A stretch of DNA of 38,374 nt from the NCBI GenBank assembly GCA_041648895.1, contig JBAZOB010000010.1:1-38374 (forward strand), read 5' to 3'. This stretch comes from JBAZOB01 sp041648895. GTDB taxonomy: Bacteria > Patescibacteriota > JAHJAL01. Of this stretch, positions 25,819-34,305 are shown in pieces; position 1 is the first letter of the stretch; each line of letters begins with the position of its first letter. The translations under genes were made by a program, and so were the position numbers. The notes under the pieces are model-generated. The model did not search any database. It was not told the origin of the DNA and saw only the letters and a list, made by a program, of their open reading frames with translations.

Positions 25819-25857
25819 ATTAATCACAGGCTGCAAAATAGCCAGCACGTGATTAAT
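25819..25857 (-). terminator. Hairpin between the 25899 gene and the 16S promoter
   Basis: attaatcac (25819-25827) pairs with gtgattaat (25849-25857), with an inner ggct/agcc stem. It lies 42 bases past the stop of the 25899 gene. The U-tract is poor, so a terminator role is only likely. Confidence 0.5.
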
Positions 25858-25898
25858 TTACCTCATGGAATCTAATATTTAAAAAATATATCTGATGA

Positions 25899-26444
25899 TT
25901 AATCAGTGGAAAGAACATTTTCAATACATGCCCAGTCGCTTTCTTCATTGGCTGGGATAATAATGGTTACTTCATCACCATTATTAGCTTTGAAATAAGT
26001 AACTGATGCTAATAAAACATTATATTTTTTGTCATTGGCCTTAACCTGAAAATGATTCCCTTCTTGTTCTAAAATACCAATAACAGTTTTACGATCAACC
26101 GGCCCAATCTGTTTATAAATGAAACGGCCGTCATCTTGAATTGTTAATTTAAGGATATCTCCTGCTACCAATTTTGATTTACTGGCGTAGTTGGCCGGAA
26201 CTGGGTATTTCCTGCCTTCGGCATCGATCATGGTTTGGCCATCAAAAACTCCTTCAATCACTTTGCCTTCTTCGTCGGTACCGCTAGATTCTGTTTCCGG
26301 AAGAATGGCAGGCTCATTATTTTTTTTATTACTTTTGGTTGGTTTTCCTTCTTTAAGCTCACTCAGTAGAGATTGGGCTGATTTAAGGTTGGTTTGAGCG
26401 GTTTCAATTAATTTTACGACGGTCTCAATTTGAGGATTACTCAT
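25899..26444 (-). CDS. Unknown two-part protein, helical N-terminus and beta-rich C-terminus
   Basis: 181 residues. Residues 1-30 form a probable helix or coiled coil, 31-60 are a charged linker with Lys, Glu and Ser, and 65-180 are beta-rich in two related halves (GRKYPVPANYASKSKLVAGDILKLTI and KKYNVLLASVTYFKANNGDEVTIII). The order suggests small barrel domains, perhaps nucleic-acid binding; this is inference. ATG at 26444 follows GGAG. It has its own promoter and precedes 16S on the same strand. No enzyme motif. Confidence 0.7.
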   Translation of the reverse strand: MSNPQIETVVKLIETAQTNLKSAQSLLSELKEGKPTKSNKKNNEPAILPETESSGTDEEGKVIEGVFDGQTMIDAEGRKYPVPANYASKSKLVAGDILKLTIQDDGRFIYKQIGPVDRKTVIGILEQEGNHFQVKANDKKYNVLLASVTYFKANNGDEVTIIIPANEESDWACIENVLSTD

Positions 26445-26540
26445 TTGTTTCTCCTTTTACTTTTAGTTTGTTTATTAATTTTATTATCTTTAATTATAAT
26501 TAATGATAATAAAAAATGAAATAATATAATTACGCATGGA

Positions 26541-26569
26541 AACATATCATATTTTTCGTATTTAGTCAA
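26541..26569 (-). promoter_or_regulatory. Promoter for the 25899 gene
   Basis: Minus-strand TTGACT (26569-26564), 17 bases, TATGTT (26546-26541). The leader would be about 90 bases. Confidence 0.5.
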
Positions 26570-26611
26570 TATATATAATAATGTTTAAACATAAATTACA
26601 CTAGTGTATTA

Positions 26612-26640
26612 TTGACTAATATGATAAAATAAGATATAAT
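26612..26640 (+). promoter_or_regulatory. Promoter for the TraG-like operon
   Basis: TTGACT, exactly 17 bases, then a perfect TATAAT. Predicted start near 26647, 24 bases before the ATG at 26671. One of the best sigma-70-type promoters in the window. Confidence 0.8.
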
Positions 26641-26670
26641 GTTATGAAATAATAATTAATTGCTTATGAT

Positions 26671-27135
26671 ATGGCTGATGCTCCAATAGAAAAACCCAAA
26701 GGCGCCCCGCATCTGGCAAGCTCCACTAAAAAACCTACGGAGAATGGGGGTTCTTCGGAATCTGGCCCCGAATTTCTCCCGTCAGGTTTGGGAACGGGCA
26801 TAGAAAAACCGGCTGAAATTGTTGAAAAACAGATTGAGAACTTTTCTGTTATCCCAACCAAAAAAGAAGGGGGATTAGAATTGCCAACAGATGAGAAAGC
26901 GCTAGTTAGCGATAAAGGCACAACGAGTATCAAGATAAAAGCTGCAAAAGAGAAGAAAACGGTTTCAATAAAAAAATATTCACGTGAGGACTTAGCGAGA
27001 AGTTTATATGTTATAGCCTCGGTAATGGGGTATTACCCAGCGACACAGATATTATTTGAACTGATTAATGGCATTAAAACAACTGAAGAAATTCAAGAGA
27101 AAATAGTTAGCAATACACCATCAAAAAATGACTAA
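26671..27135 (+). CDS. Unknown partner of the TraG-like ATPase
   Basis: 154 residues. The first 95 are low-complexity and charged (Pro, Glu, Lys, Ser) and probably disordered. Residues about 105-145 form a small helical domain (YSREDLARSLYVIASVMGYYPATQILFELINGIKTTEEI). No membrane segment. It ends three bases before the ATPase gene and shares its promoter, so it probably acts with it as an adaptor or regulator. Function unknown. Confidence 0.7.
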   Translation: MADAPIEKPKGAPHLASSTKKPTENGGSSESGPEFLPSGLGTGIEKPAEIVEKQIENFSVIPTKKEGGLELPTDEKALVSDKGTTSIKIKAAKEKKTVSIKKYSREDLARSLYVIASVMGYYPATQILFELINGIKTTEEIQEKIVSNTPSKND

Positions 27136-27138
27136 TTA

Positions 27139-29604
27139 ATGGATTTTTTCTATACAATAGGCATTGTGATCGGATCAATTGTGGCGGGGGGGTTTTTGTT
27201 GTGGGCAATATACCTAATAATTAAAAATATATGGCGAAATCAGGAGAGTTTTCGTCGCACGTTAGATATGTCAGTTTTACAAGTTCGGGTCCAAAAACAG
27301 ACTCCGGAAAGTGATTCAAAGAAACAGCCCAAAGAGGTAATCGCGGTAGCTGAACATCTTTATGCTAGTTTTTACAGTATATATACTGGTGCTTGGCGTA
27401 ACAAAATATTGGGTGAAAAACATATTAGTATCGAAATCGCTACCAGAAACGGCTTGACGGATTTTTATGTGGTTGTTCCGAAAGAATTAGTGGAGCTGGT
27501 GAGAAAACAGATGAACGCCCAGTTGCCAGATGCGATTATTGATGAAGTGCAAGATGGATACAATATTTTCCAGGAAAACTCTTATGTGGAGGCGGCTAAT
27601 CTGACCTTCAACAAGAATTTTATGTATCCGATTAAGACGTATGATCAGATGGAATCTGATCCTCTAAATAACATTACTAACGCCCTGAGTAAACTAGCTG
27701 ATGATGAGGGGGCAGCTATCCAATTTATCATTCGTCCAATTGACAATGTGTGGCACCGGAAGGGTAAATTGTCTGCTCACAATATGCAACAAGGCAAGCC
27801 GATTTACGAACAAAGCTGGATAATGAAAGTGCTAGGTTTTATCGGACAAGCTTTACAGTTTATTCTACAGAATTTACAGAGCCAGGCAGCGGGTGACGAC
27901 AAATCTCTTCGCCGTGACGAAGATAAACCGGTGCATTTAACTCAGGTCCAACAAGATATGATCAAAGCCTTGGAGGAAAAATCATCTAAAGTCGGTTTTG
28001 AAACTCATATCCGAATAGTTTCTTCCGCTCACGATCAGATTTCGGCTAAAAATAATTTGGATAATATATTTAGTGCTTTCAGCCAGTTCTTATTTCCAGA
28101 CATGAATGGTTTCAAGCGAGTCAACTCAAATAAAGACAAAATTATCAAAGATTATATCTTCCGTCGTTTTGTTGATGACTCCAGGATGGTACTAAATACT
28201 AAAGAATTAGCCACGGTCATTCATTTTCCCAATCAGTTTGTGGACACACCCAATATTAATTGGCTATTAGCTAAACGTGCCCCCATGCCTCCAGATGCGC
28301 CTACTTCTGGTCTGAAATTGGGCATTAACGTTTATCGTGGTGTGCGTAAAAATGTTTTTATTGAAGAGCGGGGTGATGGTCGGGGCCGACACATGTATAT
28401 CTTGGGCCGAACTGGTAGTGGTAAAACTGAGTTCCTCTTTAGTAATATTCTGCAAGACATGCGCAGTGGCAAGGGTTTATGTGTGCTTGATCCTCATGGT
28501 GATTTGGCGGAAAAATGTTTGCTACATGTCCCACGAGAAAGAGCCGATGATGTGATTTATTTTGATCCGGGCGGCGATTTGGATATGCCCATGGGTTTAA
28601 ATCTTTTTGAAGCCAGAACTCCAGAAGAAAAAGAATTAAGATCAATGTCGGCTTTGAATATTATGATAAAAATGTTTGGTGAAGAAATCTTCAGCCCACG
28701 CCTGCAAGATTATTTCCGCAACGGTTGTTTGACGCTGATGGCTGACGATGAAAATCCAGGCACGATTATTGATATTGTCAATTTGTTTACCGACGATGAA
28801 TATCAGATGGAAAAAGTGGCCAAATTGACTAACCCGACGGTGAAATCTTGGTGGATTAAAGTTTTTGGTTCAATGGGAGCCAGAGAAAAAGAGGAAATGA
28901 TCCCCTATTTTGCCGCTAAATTTGGTCAGTTTACTACCAACGTCACTGTGCGTAATACCTTGGGACAGTCCAGGTCTTCATTTAATATTAGGGAGGTGAT
29001 GGATCAAGGTAAGATATTGATTGCCAATTTGTCCAAGGGTAAATTGGGTGAATTAAATTCTAATCTAGTGGGTATGATTTTGGCCGAAGAAATAACCATG
29101 GCCGCTCTGTCCCGAACTGATCAGCCGGAAGAGCAGCGGCGACCATTTTATCTATACGTTGATGAGTTCCAGAATTTTGCCACTAAGACTTTTGCCACCA
29201 TTTTATCGGAAGCGCGTAAATATAATCTTAATTTAATTATTGCTCATCAGTTTATCGATCAGTTATCGGTGGGTGGCAAGGAAGAGATACGCGACGCCGT
29301 CTTTGGTAACTGTGGTACCTATATTATCTTTAGAACTTCGGCAAAAGACGCCGAGTTCTTGGAAAAAGAATTTATGCCGGTGTTTAACAAATCAGATATT
29401 GCCAATATTGATCAATATGTGGCCTATGTAAAACTAATGGTTAAGGGTACAGCCACCCGTGGTTTCTCGATGTCAACTATCTATATTAATGAACCAAATC
29501 AGGAATTAGGTGAAGCAATTAGACAGCTTTCTCGCTTGAAATTTGGCCGAGAAAGAGAAGAGGTGGATGAAGAAATTAAACGTCGGTTAAAATTGCTGGG
29601 ATAG
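27139..29604 (+). CDS. TraG/VirD4-like membrane ATPase (type IV secretion coupling type)
   Basis: An 821-residue protein with one N-terminal membrane segment (about 5-30), an unrecognised domain to about 400, then a RecA-like motor. Walker A is GRTGSGKTEF (near 423), followed by GLCVLDPHGDLAEK. Walker B is FYLYVDEFQNF (near 669), then LSEARKYNLNLIIAHQF, the TraD/TraG-type glutamine-containing region. Coupling proteins move DNA or proteins through type IV systems or related uptake machines. No relaxase, VirB4 or pilus genes are near, and the gene sits among housekeeping genes, so a chromosomal role such as DNA uptake or surface transport is more likely than conjugation. Role is inference. Confidence 0.85.
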   Translation: MDFFYTIGIVIGSIVAGGFLLWAIYLIIKNIWRNQESFRRTLDMSVLQVRVQKQTPESDSKKQPKEVIAVAEHLYASFYSIYTGAWRNKILGEKHISIEIATRNGLTDFYVVVPKELVELVRKQMNAQLPDAIIDEVQDGYNIFQENSYVEAANLTFNKNFMYPIKTYDQMESDPLNNITNALSKLADDEGAAIQFIIRPIDNVWHRKGKLSAHNMQQGKPIYEQSWIMKVLGFIGQALQFILQNLQSQAAGDDKSLRRDEDKPVHLTQVQQDMIKALEEKSSKVGFETHIRIVSSAHDQISAKNNLDNIFSAFSQFLFPDMNGFKRVNSNKDKIIKDYIFRRFVDDSRMVLNTKELATVIHFPNQFVDTPNINWLLAKRAPMPPDAPTSGLKLGINVYRGVRKNVFIEERGDGRGRHMYILGRTGSGKTEFLFSNILQDMRSGKGLCVLDPHGDLAEKCLLHVPRERADDVIYFDPGGDLDMPMGLNLFEARTPEEKELRSMSALNIMIKMFGEEIFSPRLQDYFRNGCLTLMADDENPGTIIDIVNLFTDDEYQMEKVAKLTNPTVKSWWIKVFGSMGAREKEEMIPYFAAKFGQFTTNVTVRNTLGQSRSSFNIREVMDQGKILIANLSKGKLGELNSNLVGMILAEEITMAALSRTDQPEEQRRPFYLYVDEFQNFATKTFATILSEARKYNLNLIIAHQFIDQLSVGGKEEIRDAVFGNCGTYIIFRTSAKDAEFLEKEFMPVFNKSDIANIDQYVAYVKLMVKGTATRGFSMSTIYINEPNQELGEAIRQLSRLKFGREREEVDEEIKRRLKLLG

Positions 29605-29607
29605 GAG

Positions 29608-29636
29608 TTGTCAGTATCTAAGTCTTATGATATTAT
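29608..29636 (+). promoter_or_regulatory. rpmE promoter
   Basis: TTGTCA, 17 bases, TATTAT. It begins four bases past the ATPase stop codon and drives rpmE, whose ATG is at 29669. Confidence 0.65.
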
Positions 29637-29668
29637 TTGAATGTTATCCACTATTTTTATAGAAAAGT

Positions 29669-30091
29669 ATGAAAAAAGATATTCACCCTAAATATGGTCA
29701 GTCAGTGATTACTTGTGCGTGCGGAAATGTGATTGAGACCAGATCAACAGTGCCCGAGATGCGAATTGAAATTTGTTCTAATTGCCATCCGATTTTTACC
29801 GGTAAACAGAAGTTAGTTGATACTGAAGGACGAGTAGATCGCTTTCAATCGATGGTAGAAATGAGTCAGAAGATGAAAAAAACACAGACAACCAAGAAAA
29901 CTAGGAAGAAAAAACAACAAGCCAAACATGATATTGATCAAATCGTTAAAGATCAAGAAACCCGCCGAAAGAAAAGAGAGGTGGAGAAAAAGAAGAAAGA
30001 AGAAAAGCGCTTGGAGGAAGAAATGAAAACAGTTAAAGTCGTTAAGAAAGCAGCTTCCAAATCAAAAAAAACCGACAAGAAAGATAATTAG
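29669..30091 (+). CDS. rpmE: Ribosomal protein bL31, zinc-binding type, with a long basic tail
   Basis: The first 70 or so residues are bL31: MKKDIHPKYGQSVITCACGN with Cys16 and Cys18, then EICSNCHPIFTGKQK with Cys36 and Cys39, and DTEGRVDRF. The four cysteines mark the zinc-binding C+ form. Residues about 75-140 are an extra Lys/Glu/Arg-rich helix not found in typical bL31 (about 70 residues). The tail may reach rRNA expansions on the same subunit, which is inference. Followed by a terminator, then prfA, as in many bacteria. Confidence 0.92.
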   Translation: MKKDIHPKYGQSVITCACGNVIETRSTVPEMRIEICSNCHPIFTGKQKLVDTEGRVDRFQSMVEMSQKMKKTQTTKKTRKKKQQAKHDIDQIVKDQETRRKKREVEKKKKEEKRLEEEMKTVKVVKKAASKSKKTDKKDN

Positions 30092-30114
30092 CGACATTTT
30101 ACTTATGTTATATT

Positions 30115-30143
30115 AAAGACAGGAATTAATCTTGTCTTTTTTA
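30115..30143 (+). terminator. Terminator after rpmE
   Basis: aaagaca and tgtcttt form the stem, extended by weak pairs, followed by TTTTTTATTTT. It lies 23 bases past the rpmE stop and may allow partial read-through into prfA. Confidence 0.75.
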
Positions 30144-30164
30144 TTTTGTTAGAGGATATGCAGA

Positions 30165-31229
30165 ATGAATGATCGGTATCAAAAAATAATCACTGAATAC
30201 TCGACCTTGGAGAAAAAGCTGGCTAATCCAGATATAGTAAAGAATCAACTTGAATTTAGACGGGCTTCATCTGAACATGCCCGGCTGATTGATGTTGTGA
30301 ATAAAATAAAGCAATGGGAAAGACTTGACCAGCAAATTGCCGAAAATAACGAAATAATTAAACAAGAAAAAGACCAGTCAATGATTGAATTGGCACAAGC
30401 TGAATTAGATGAATTGATCCAACAAAAGAATCAACTCGAGACTGAATTAAAGATCGATTTACTCCCGCAAGATCCCAATGATAGTAAAAATGTGATTATG
30501 GAAATTCGGGCTGGCGCCGGCGGGGATGAAGCCGGAATATTCGGCACTGATCTAATGAGAATGTATGGGCGTTACGCCGAAGAAAAATGTTGGAAAGTTA
30601 ACCTGATTTCTTCTAACCGAACGGGGGTGGGCGGAATAAAAGAGGTGATCCTATCCTTCACGGGTGAGAATGTGTATAAAAAATTGAAATATGAAAGTGG
30701 CGTCCACCGCGTGCAAAGAGTTCCAGTGACGGAAAAATCGGGTCGGATACACACCTCAACTGTCACTGTGGCAGTGTTACCTGAAGCTGAGGAGGTGGAG
30801 GTTGATATTAAACCTGATGATTTGCGAATTGATGTATATCGAGCGAGCGGACATGGCGGTCAAGGGGTAAATACCACCGATTCCGCAGTAAGAATAACTC
30901 ATTTACCAACCGGTATAGTTTCATCTTGTCAGGATGAACGCTCACAATTGCAAAATAAACAAAAGGCAATGATGGTGCTGCGAGCTAAATTGTTGCATCT
31001 GGAAGAAGAAAGGCGGCGGCAAGAACTGGGTGATAAACGTCGTAGCCAAGTGGGAACGGGAGATCGAAGCGAGAAAATCAGAACATATAATTTTCCTCAA
31101 GATCGAGTGACCGATCATCGGATTAAAGAATCTTGGGGAAATATTGACGGAATATTGGATGGTAATCTGGATCAGATTATTGATCAATTGACGGTTTATG
31201 ATGAAAAGAAAAAATTAGAGATCGATTAA
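30165..31229 (+). CDS. prfA: Peptide chain release factor 1
   Basis: Recognises UAA and UAG and triggers peptide release. The 354-residue protein has the catalytic GGQ in ASGHGGQGVNTTDSAVRITHLPTG (near 230), and the codon-recognition site RVPVTEKSGRIHTS, with PVT in place of the RF1 PAT (RF2 would have SPF). Length is normal. AGAGGA lies eight bases before the ATG. Followed by prmC, which methylates the GGQ glutamine. Since several genes here end in UGA, an RF2 gene must lie elsewhere. Confidence 0.95.
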   Translation: MNDRYQKIITEYSTLEKKLANPDIVKNQLEFRRASSEHARLIDVVNKIKQWERLDQQIAENNEIIKQEKDQSMIELAQAELDELIQQKNQLETELKIDLLPQDPNDSKNVIMEIRAGAGGDEAGIFGTDLMRMYGRYAEEKCWKVNLISSNRTGVGGIKEVILSFTGENVYKKLKYESGVHRVQRVPVTEKSGRIHTSTVTVAVLPEAEEVEVDIKPDDLRIDVYRASGHGGQGVNTTDSAVRITHLPTGIVSSCQDERSQLQNKQKAMMVLRAKLLHLEEERRRQELGDKRRSQVGTGDRSEKIRTYNFPQDRVTDHRIKESWGNIDGILDGNLDQIIDQLTVYDEKKKLEID

Positions 31230-31272
31230 TGTTCTTGATAATTTTTTAATATAACACGAGTCACGTGAATTT

Positions 31273-32109
31273 ATGTATACAATTGGCTTGGCCCTAATGT
31301 GGGGGACAAAAGCATTACAAGACGCCGGTATTACGTCAGCTGGTTTGGACGCTGAGTTGTTGCTATCTCTAGCGTCGGGTTTGGCAAAGGAAGATTTGTT
31401 TTTTTATCCGGAAACACTACTGGAAGAATCGGTTTATTTTCAATTCGAAAGATATATTGCTCGTCGTAAAAACCGCGAGCCAGTTGCTTATTTGATTGCT
31501 AAAAAAGAGTTCTTCGGGATAAATTTTGATGTTGATCCATCAGTTTTGATTCCTCGACCGGATACGGAAGAAGTAGTCACCAGGGCTTTAGATTATATTA
31601 AAGAAAATATTGATAATCGGAAAATAGATATTATTGATGTCGGTACAGGTAGTGGCAGTATTATTGTCGCCATTGCCGTGACATTGAAGAAATGGGCACA
31701 AGATCATAATTTCGACATATCAAAAATAAAGCTTTACGCCTCGGATATATCGAAAGAGGCATTAAAAATAGCTGAACATAACGCCAAACAACATCAGGTG
31801 GCGAACATGATCACATTTATTGAATCTGATTTACTACAAAATATCGACAATCTTCATGATATCGATTTGTGGTTACTTAATTTACCCTACTTGTCGTGGC
31901 AAAATAGACATGAATATGACGAAGAATTAACCTACGAACCGGGGATGGCTCTTTTTGCTGGTATTGATGGTTTGGATGCTTATCGTAAGTTTTTTCAACA
32001 ATTAATTGATAGGAAAATTACCCCTAAAAGGATTATCTTGGAGTGTACAGAAAAACAAGCTGCCCGGCTGGCTCAGTATGATTTTGAGATTGATTTTGTT
32101 GAAGTGTAG
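31273..32109 (+). CDS. prmC: Release factor glutamine methyltransferase, variant NLPY motif
   Basis: Methylates the GGQ glutamine of release factors with S-adenosylmethionine. The 278 residues contain the helical N-terminal domain, PVAYLIAKKEFFGINFDVDPSVLIPRPDTE (typical PrmC), SAM motif IIDVGTGSGSIIVAIA, and the C-terminal EPGMALFAGIDGLDAYRKFF. The catalytic NPPY is NLPY here (near 202). The Asn and Tyr that bind the glutamine are kept; only the first Pro is changed. The gene is 43 bases after prfA, the standard pair. Confidence 0.93.
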   Translation: MYTIGLALMWGTKALQDAGITSAGLDAELLLSLASGLAKEDLFFYPETLLEESVYFQFERYIARRKNREPVAYLIAKKEFFGINFDVDPSVLIPRPDTEEVVTRALDYIKENIDNRKIDIIDVGTGSGSIIVAIAVTLKKWAQDHNFDISKIKLYASDISKEALKIAEHNAKQHQVANMITFIESDLLQNIDNLHDIDLWLLNLPYLSWQNRHEYDEELTYEPGMALFAGIDGLDAYRKFFQQLIDRKITPKRIILECTEKQAARLAQYDFEIDFVEV

Positions 32110-32123
32110 CTATGGATGCGCCC

Positions 32124-32966
32124 TTATGATTGTTTAAGTTGATTATAGGCTATTTCGATAGCCTTTTTTTGGGCGGGGCTACTTGGTAATTTTAGTTGTT
32201 TTTTGAGCAGAATGATTGGTAGGTAAATAAGAAAAAATACATGATTATTTAAGTGAAAAGCGGCTATCCAATAAATGTCATAAAGAATGCCAAAAATAAT
32301 CAGGTAACTAGCCATGGAAATCAAGATGTTGATAAGCATATTGTCACTGTACATGGGCAAGAACGAATTGAGATAGGTGGTAAAAAGGAGGATAAATATT
32401 ATTCTCGCGACTGGACAATCATATTTTATTTGATCGGCGCGGGCGGGTTTAGCCAAAAAAGAATAAATGGCATGATGATATTGTTTTATTCGTCTAATTT
32501 CTGATGATCCGACCCAAATAATGGCTAACTGCACCAATGAATTCATGGCCACTAGATAGGAAAGGGTTAGTAAAATAAAACGCCATAAAATGTTGTCTGA
32601 CCATAGAATGGATAGTAAAAAAATAAGCACCAAGCTCCCGATAATAATCAAGAATGAATATATATACTTGCTAGTAGTTGATGGTGAGGCTGCATCGGTC
32701 GGTGGTTTACTTGGTGGTAATCTTAATTTTTGCCAGCAGAGATAGATGGACTGATAAATTATTTTAGTTAATAAAAAGTAGATACCTCTAATGATAGGGA
32801 TTTTGTGTATAACATGGGAAAAAGGATATTGGTGAGTAGGAACAATGAGCTGCAAATACTGATCCTCCTGGAGCCAGCAGATTGAAATATTGTGTCCATC
32901 ACTAATAGCGACACCATTGGGTAGAGGAATGGCGGTCATGGATATCGGTTGTTTCTTATTATTCAT
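32124..32966 (-). CDS. Divergent DUF1385-like membrane protein
   Basis: 280 residues with about four hydrophobic segments (near 105-125, 128-150, 200-220 and 225-260). The N-terminal AIPLPNGVAISDGHNISICW and HVIHKIPIIRGIYFLLTKIIYQS resemble the GGQAVIEGVMMR and P-x-x-RG start of DUF1385 proteins, and the later HHAIYSFLAK may be the remnant of the HgAEHk motif. In Firmicutes a DUF1385 gene lies next to rpmE, prfA and prmC, and the neighbours here match, which supports the call. Here it is convergent with prmC. Function unknown in the family. Confidence 0.6.
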   Translation of the reverse strand: MNNKKQPISMTAIPLPNGVAISDGHNISICWLQEDQYLQLIVPTHQYPFSHVIHKIPIIRGIYFLLTKIIYQSIYLCWQKLRLPPSKPPTDAASPSTTSKYIYSFLIIIGSLVLIFLLSILWSDNILWRFILLTLSYLVAMNSLVQLAIIWVGSSEIRRIKQYHHAIYSFLAKPARADQIKYDCPVARIIFILLFTTYLNSFLPMYSDNMLINILISMASYLIIFGILYDIYWIAAFHLNNHVFFLIYLPIILLKKQLKLPSSPAQKKAIEIAYNQLKQS

Positions 32967-32981
32967 GATTTTTATTATAAC

Positions 32982-33017
32982 AAAAAAACACCTGATATGG
33001 ATATCCGGTGCTTTTTA
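32982..33017 (-). terminator. Terminator of the 23S-5S transcript
   Basis: On the minus strand CACC-G-GATAT and ATATC-A-GGTG pair, followed by TTTTTTT. It lies about 20 bases past the 5S 3' end and directly before the DUF1385-like gene on the same strand. Confidence 0.85.
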
Positions 33018-33034
33018 TGTAATGGACAACAATG

Positions 33035-33152
33035 TTCTGGCGGTGACCTACTCTCCCGTACCTGAGAAGGTAAAGTACCATTGGTGTAGAAGGGCTTAAC
33101 TTCTGTGTTCGAGATGGGAACAGGTGTGACCCCTTCACTTGAACCACCAGAA
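33035..33152 (-). rRNA. rrf: 5S ribosomal RNA
   Basis: About 118 bases on the minus strand; ends are GTTCTGG-type terminal stem partners with the conserved GAACACAGAAGT-like and GGGAGAGTAGGTCACCGCC-type segments. The flanks ggacaacaa and ttgttgtcc extend the terminal stem into a long precursor helix (33024-33162), a likely processing site. 124 bases downstream of 23S. Confidence 0.95.
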
Positions 33153-33173
33153 CGTTGTTGTCCATAAAGTAAG

Positions 33174-33238
33174 TATCAAGGATCAATAATCAAGTGCCAA
33201 GTAATTTAATACTTGATCCTTGAAACTTGATCCTTTAT
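33174..33238. repeat. Inverted period-7 arrays in the 23S-5S spacer
   Basis: Plus-strand heptads tatcaag-gatcaat-aatcaag-tgccaag, then the opposite orientation acttgat-ccttgaa-acttgat-cctttat. The arms tcaaggatcaa and ttgatccttga pair over 11 bp. More than half of the spacer is this array, so the 23S-5S precursor carries its hairpin. Confidence 0.7.
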
Positions 33239-33504
33239 TTAAGCTATACAATGCGTATAAGTCAATAAAAAACAAAAAATTATATTTATCGGATTATTAG
33301 TACAGCTCGGCTAAATTTATTACTAAACTTCTACCTGCTGCCTATGTACCTGGTTATCTTCCAGGATCCTCTCCCTCCGACGAATCGGAGGATGGAAATC
33401 TAGTCTTGGAGTGGGCTTCGCGCTTATATGCATTCAGCGCTTATCCCTGCCACACTTAGCTACCCAGCGCTGCCCTTGGCAGGACAACTGGTACACCAGC
33501 GGTG

Positions 33505-33537
<33 letters not shown>

Positions 33538-33570
33538 TCTCCTCAGATTTCCTACACCTACGACAGATGT

Positions 33571-33606
<36 letters not shown>

Positions 33607-33652
33607 ACGTACCGCTTTAATTGGCGAACAGCCAAACCCTTGGGACCTGCTC

Positions 33653-33686
<34 letters not shown>

Positions 33687-33971
33687 TCAAACTGCGCCGT
33701 CGCTGTGGGCGCTTGGGCGCAATTAACCTGTTATCCCCGGAGTAACTTTTATCCGTTGAGTGCTACGACTACCACTAGTACGTAGCAGATCATTAAGTCC
33801 GACTTTCGTCTCTGCTCGACTTGCCAGTCTCGCAGTTAAGCCACCATATACCTTTACGCTTTCATCCCGATTTCCATCCGGGACAAGGTGACCTTTGAAC
33901 GCCTCCGTTACATTTTGGGAGGCGACCGCCCCAGTCAAACTACCCACCTGACACTGTTCCCGAACCCGCAG

Positions 33972-34024
33972 GAGCACAAAAATTTTAAATTTAAAATTTA
34001 AAATTTTAAATTTTTTATATGCTC
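33972..34024 (-). repeat. Period-7 array forming an extended helix in 23S (H79 region)
   Basis: Five heptads, aaatttt-aaattta-aaattta-aaatttt-aaatttt (33980-34014), sit where E. coli has a short helix just before the GACACTG/GGTGGGTAGTTTGACTG region. Flanking gagca and tgctc (33972-33976, 34020-34024) close it, so the whole insert folds as one AU-rich stem of more than 20 bp. Confidence 0.75.
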
Positions 34025-34266
34025 ATGAGGGTCCAGGTTAGAATTAACATCACATTAGGGTGGTATTTCAAGGATGACTCCACCCGAGCTAGCGCCCAGG
34101 TTTCAAAGTCTCCCACCTATCCTACACAAATATAATATCAACCCAATATCAAGCTATAGTAAAGCTTCACGGGGTCTTTCTGTCTTATCGTAGGTAACCG
34201 GCATCTTTACCGGTTTTGCAATCTCGCCGAGTCCTTTGCTGAGACAGTACCCAGATCATTACACCA

Positions 34267-34305
<39 letters not shown>

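Noticed and set aside
27139..29604. A conjugative element around the TraG-like gene
   Set aside because: Neighbours are rRNA, rpmE, prfA and prmC, with no relaxase, integrase or attachment repeats.
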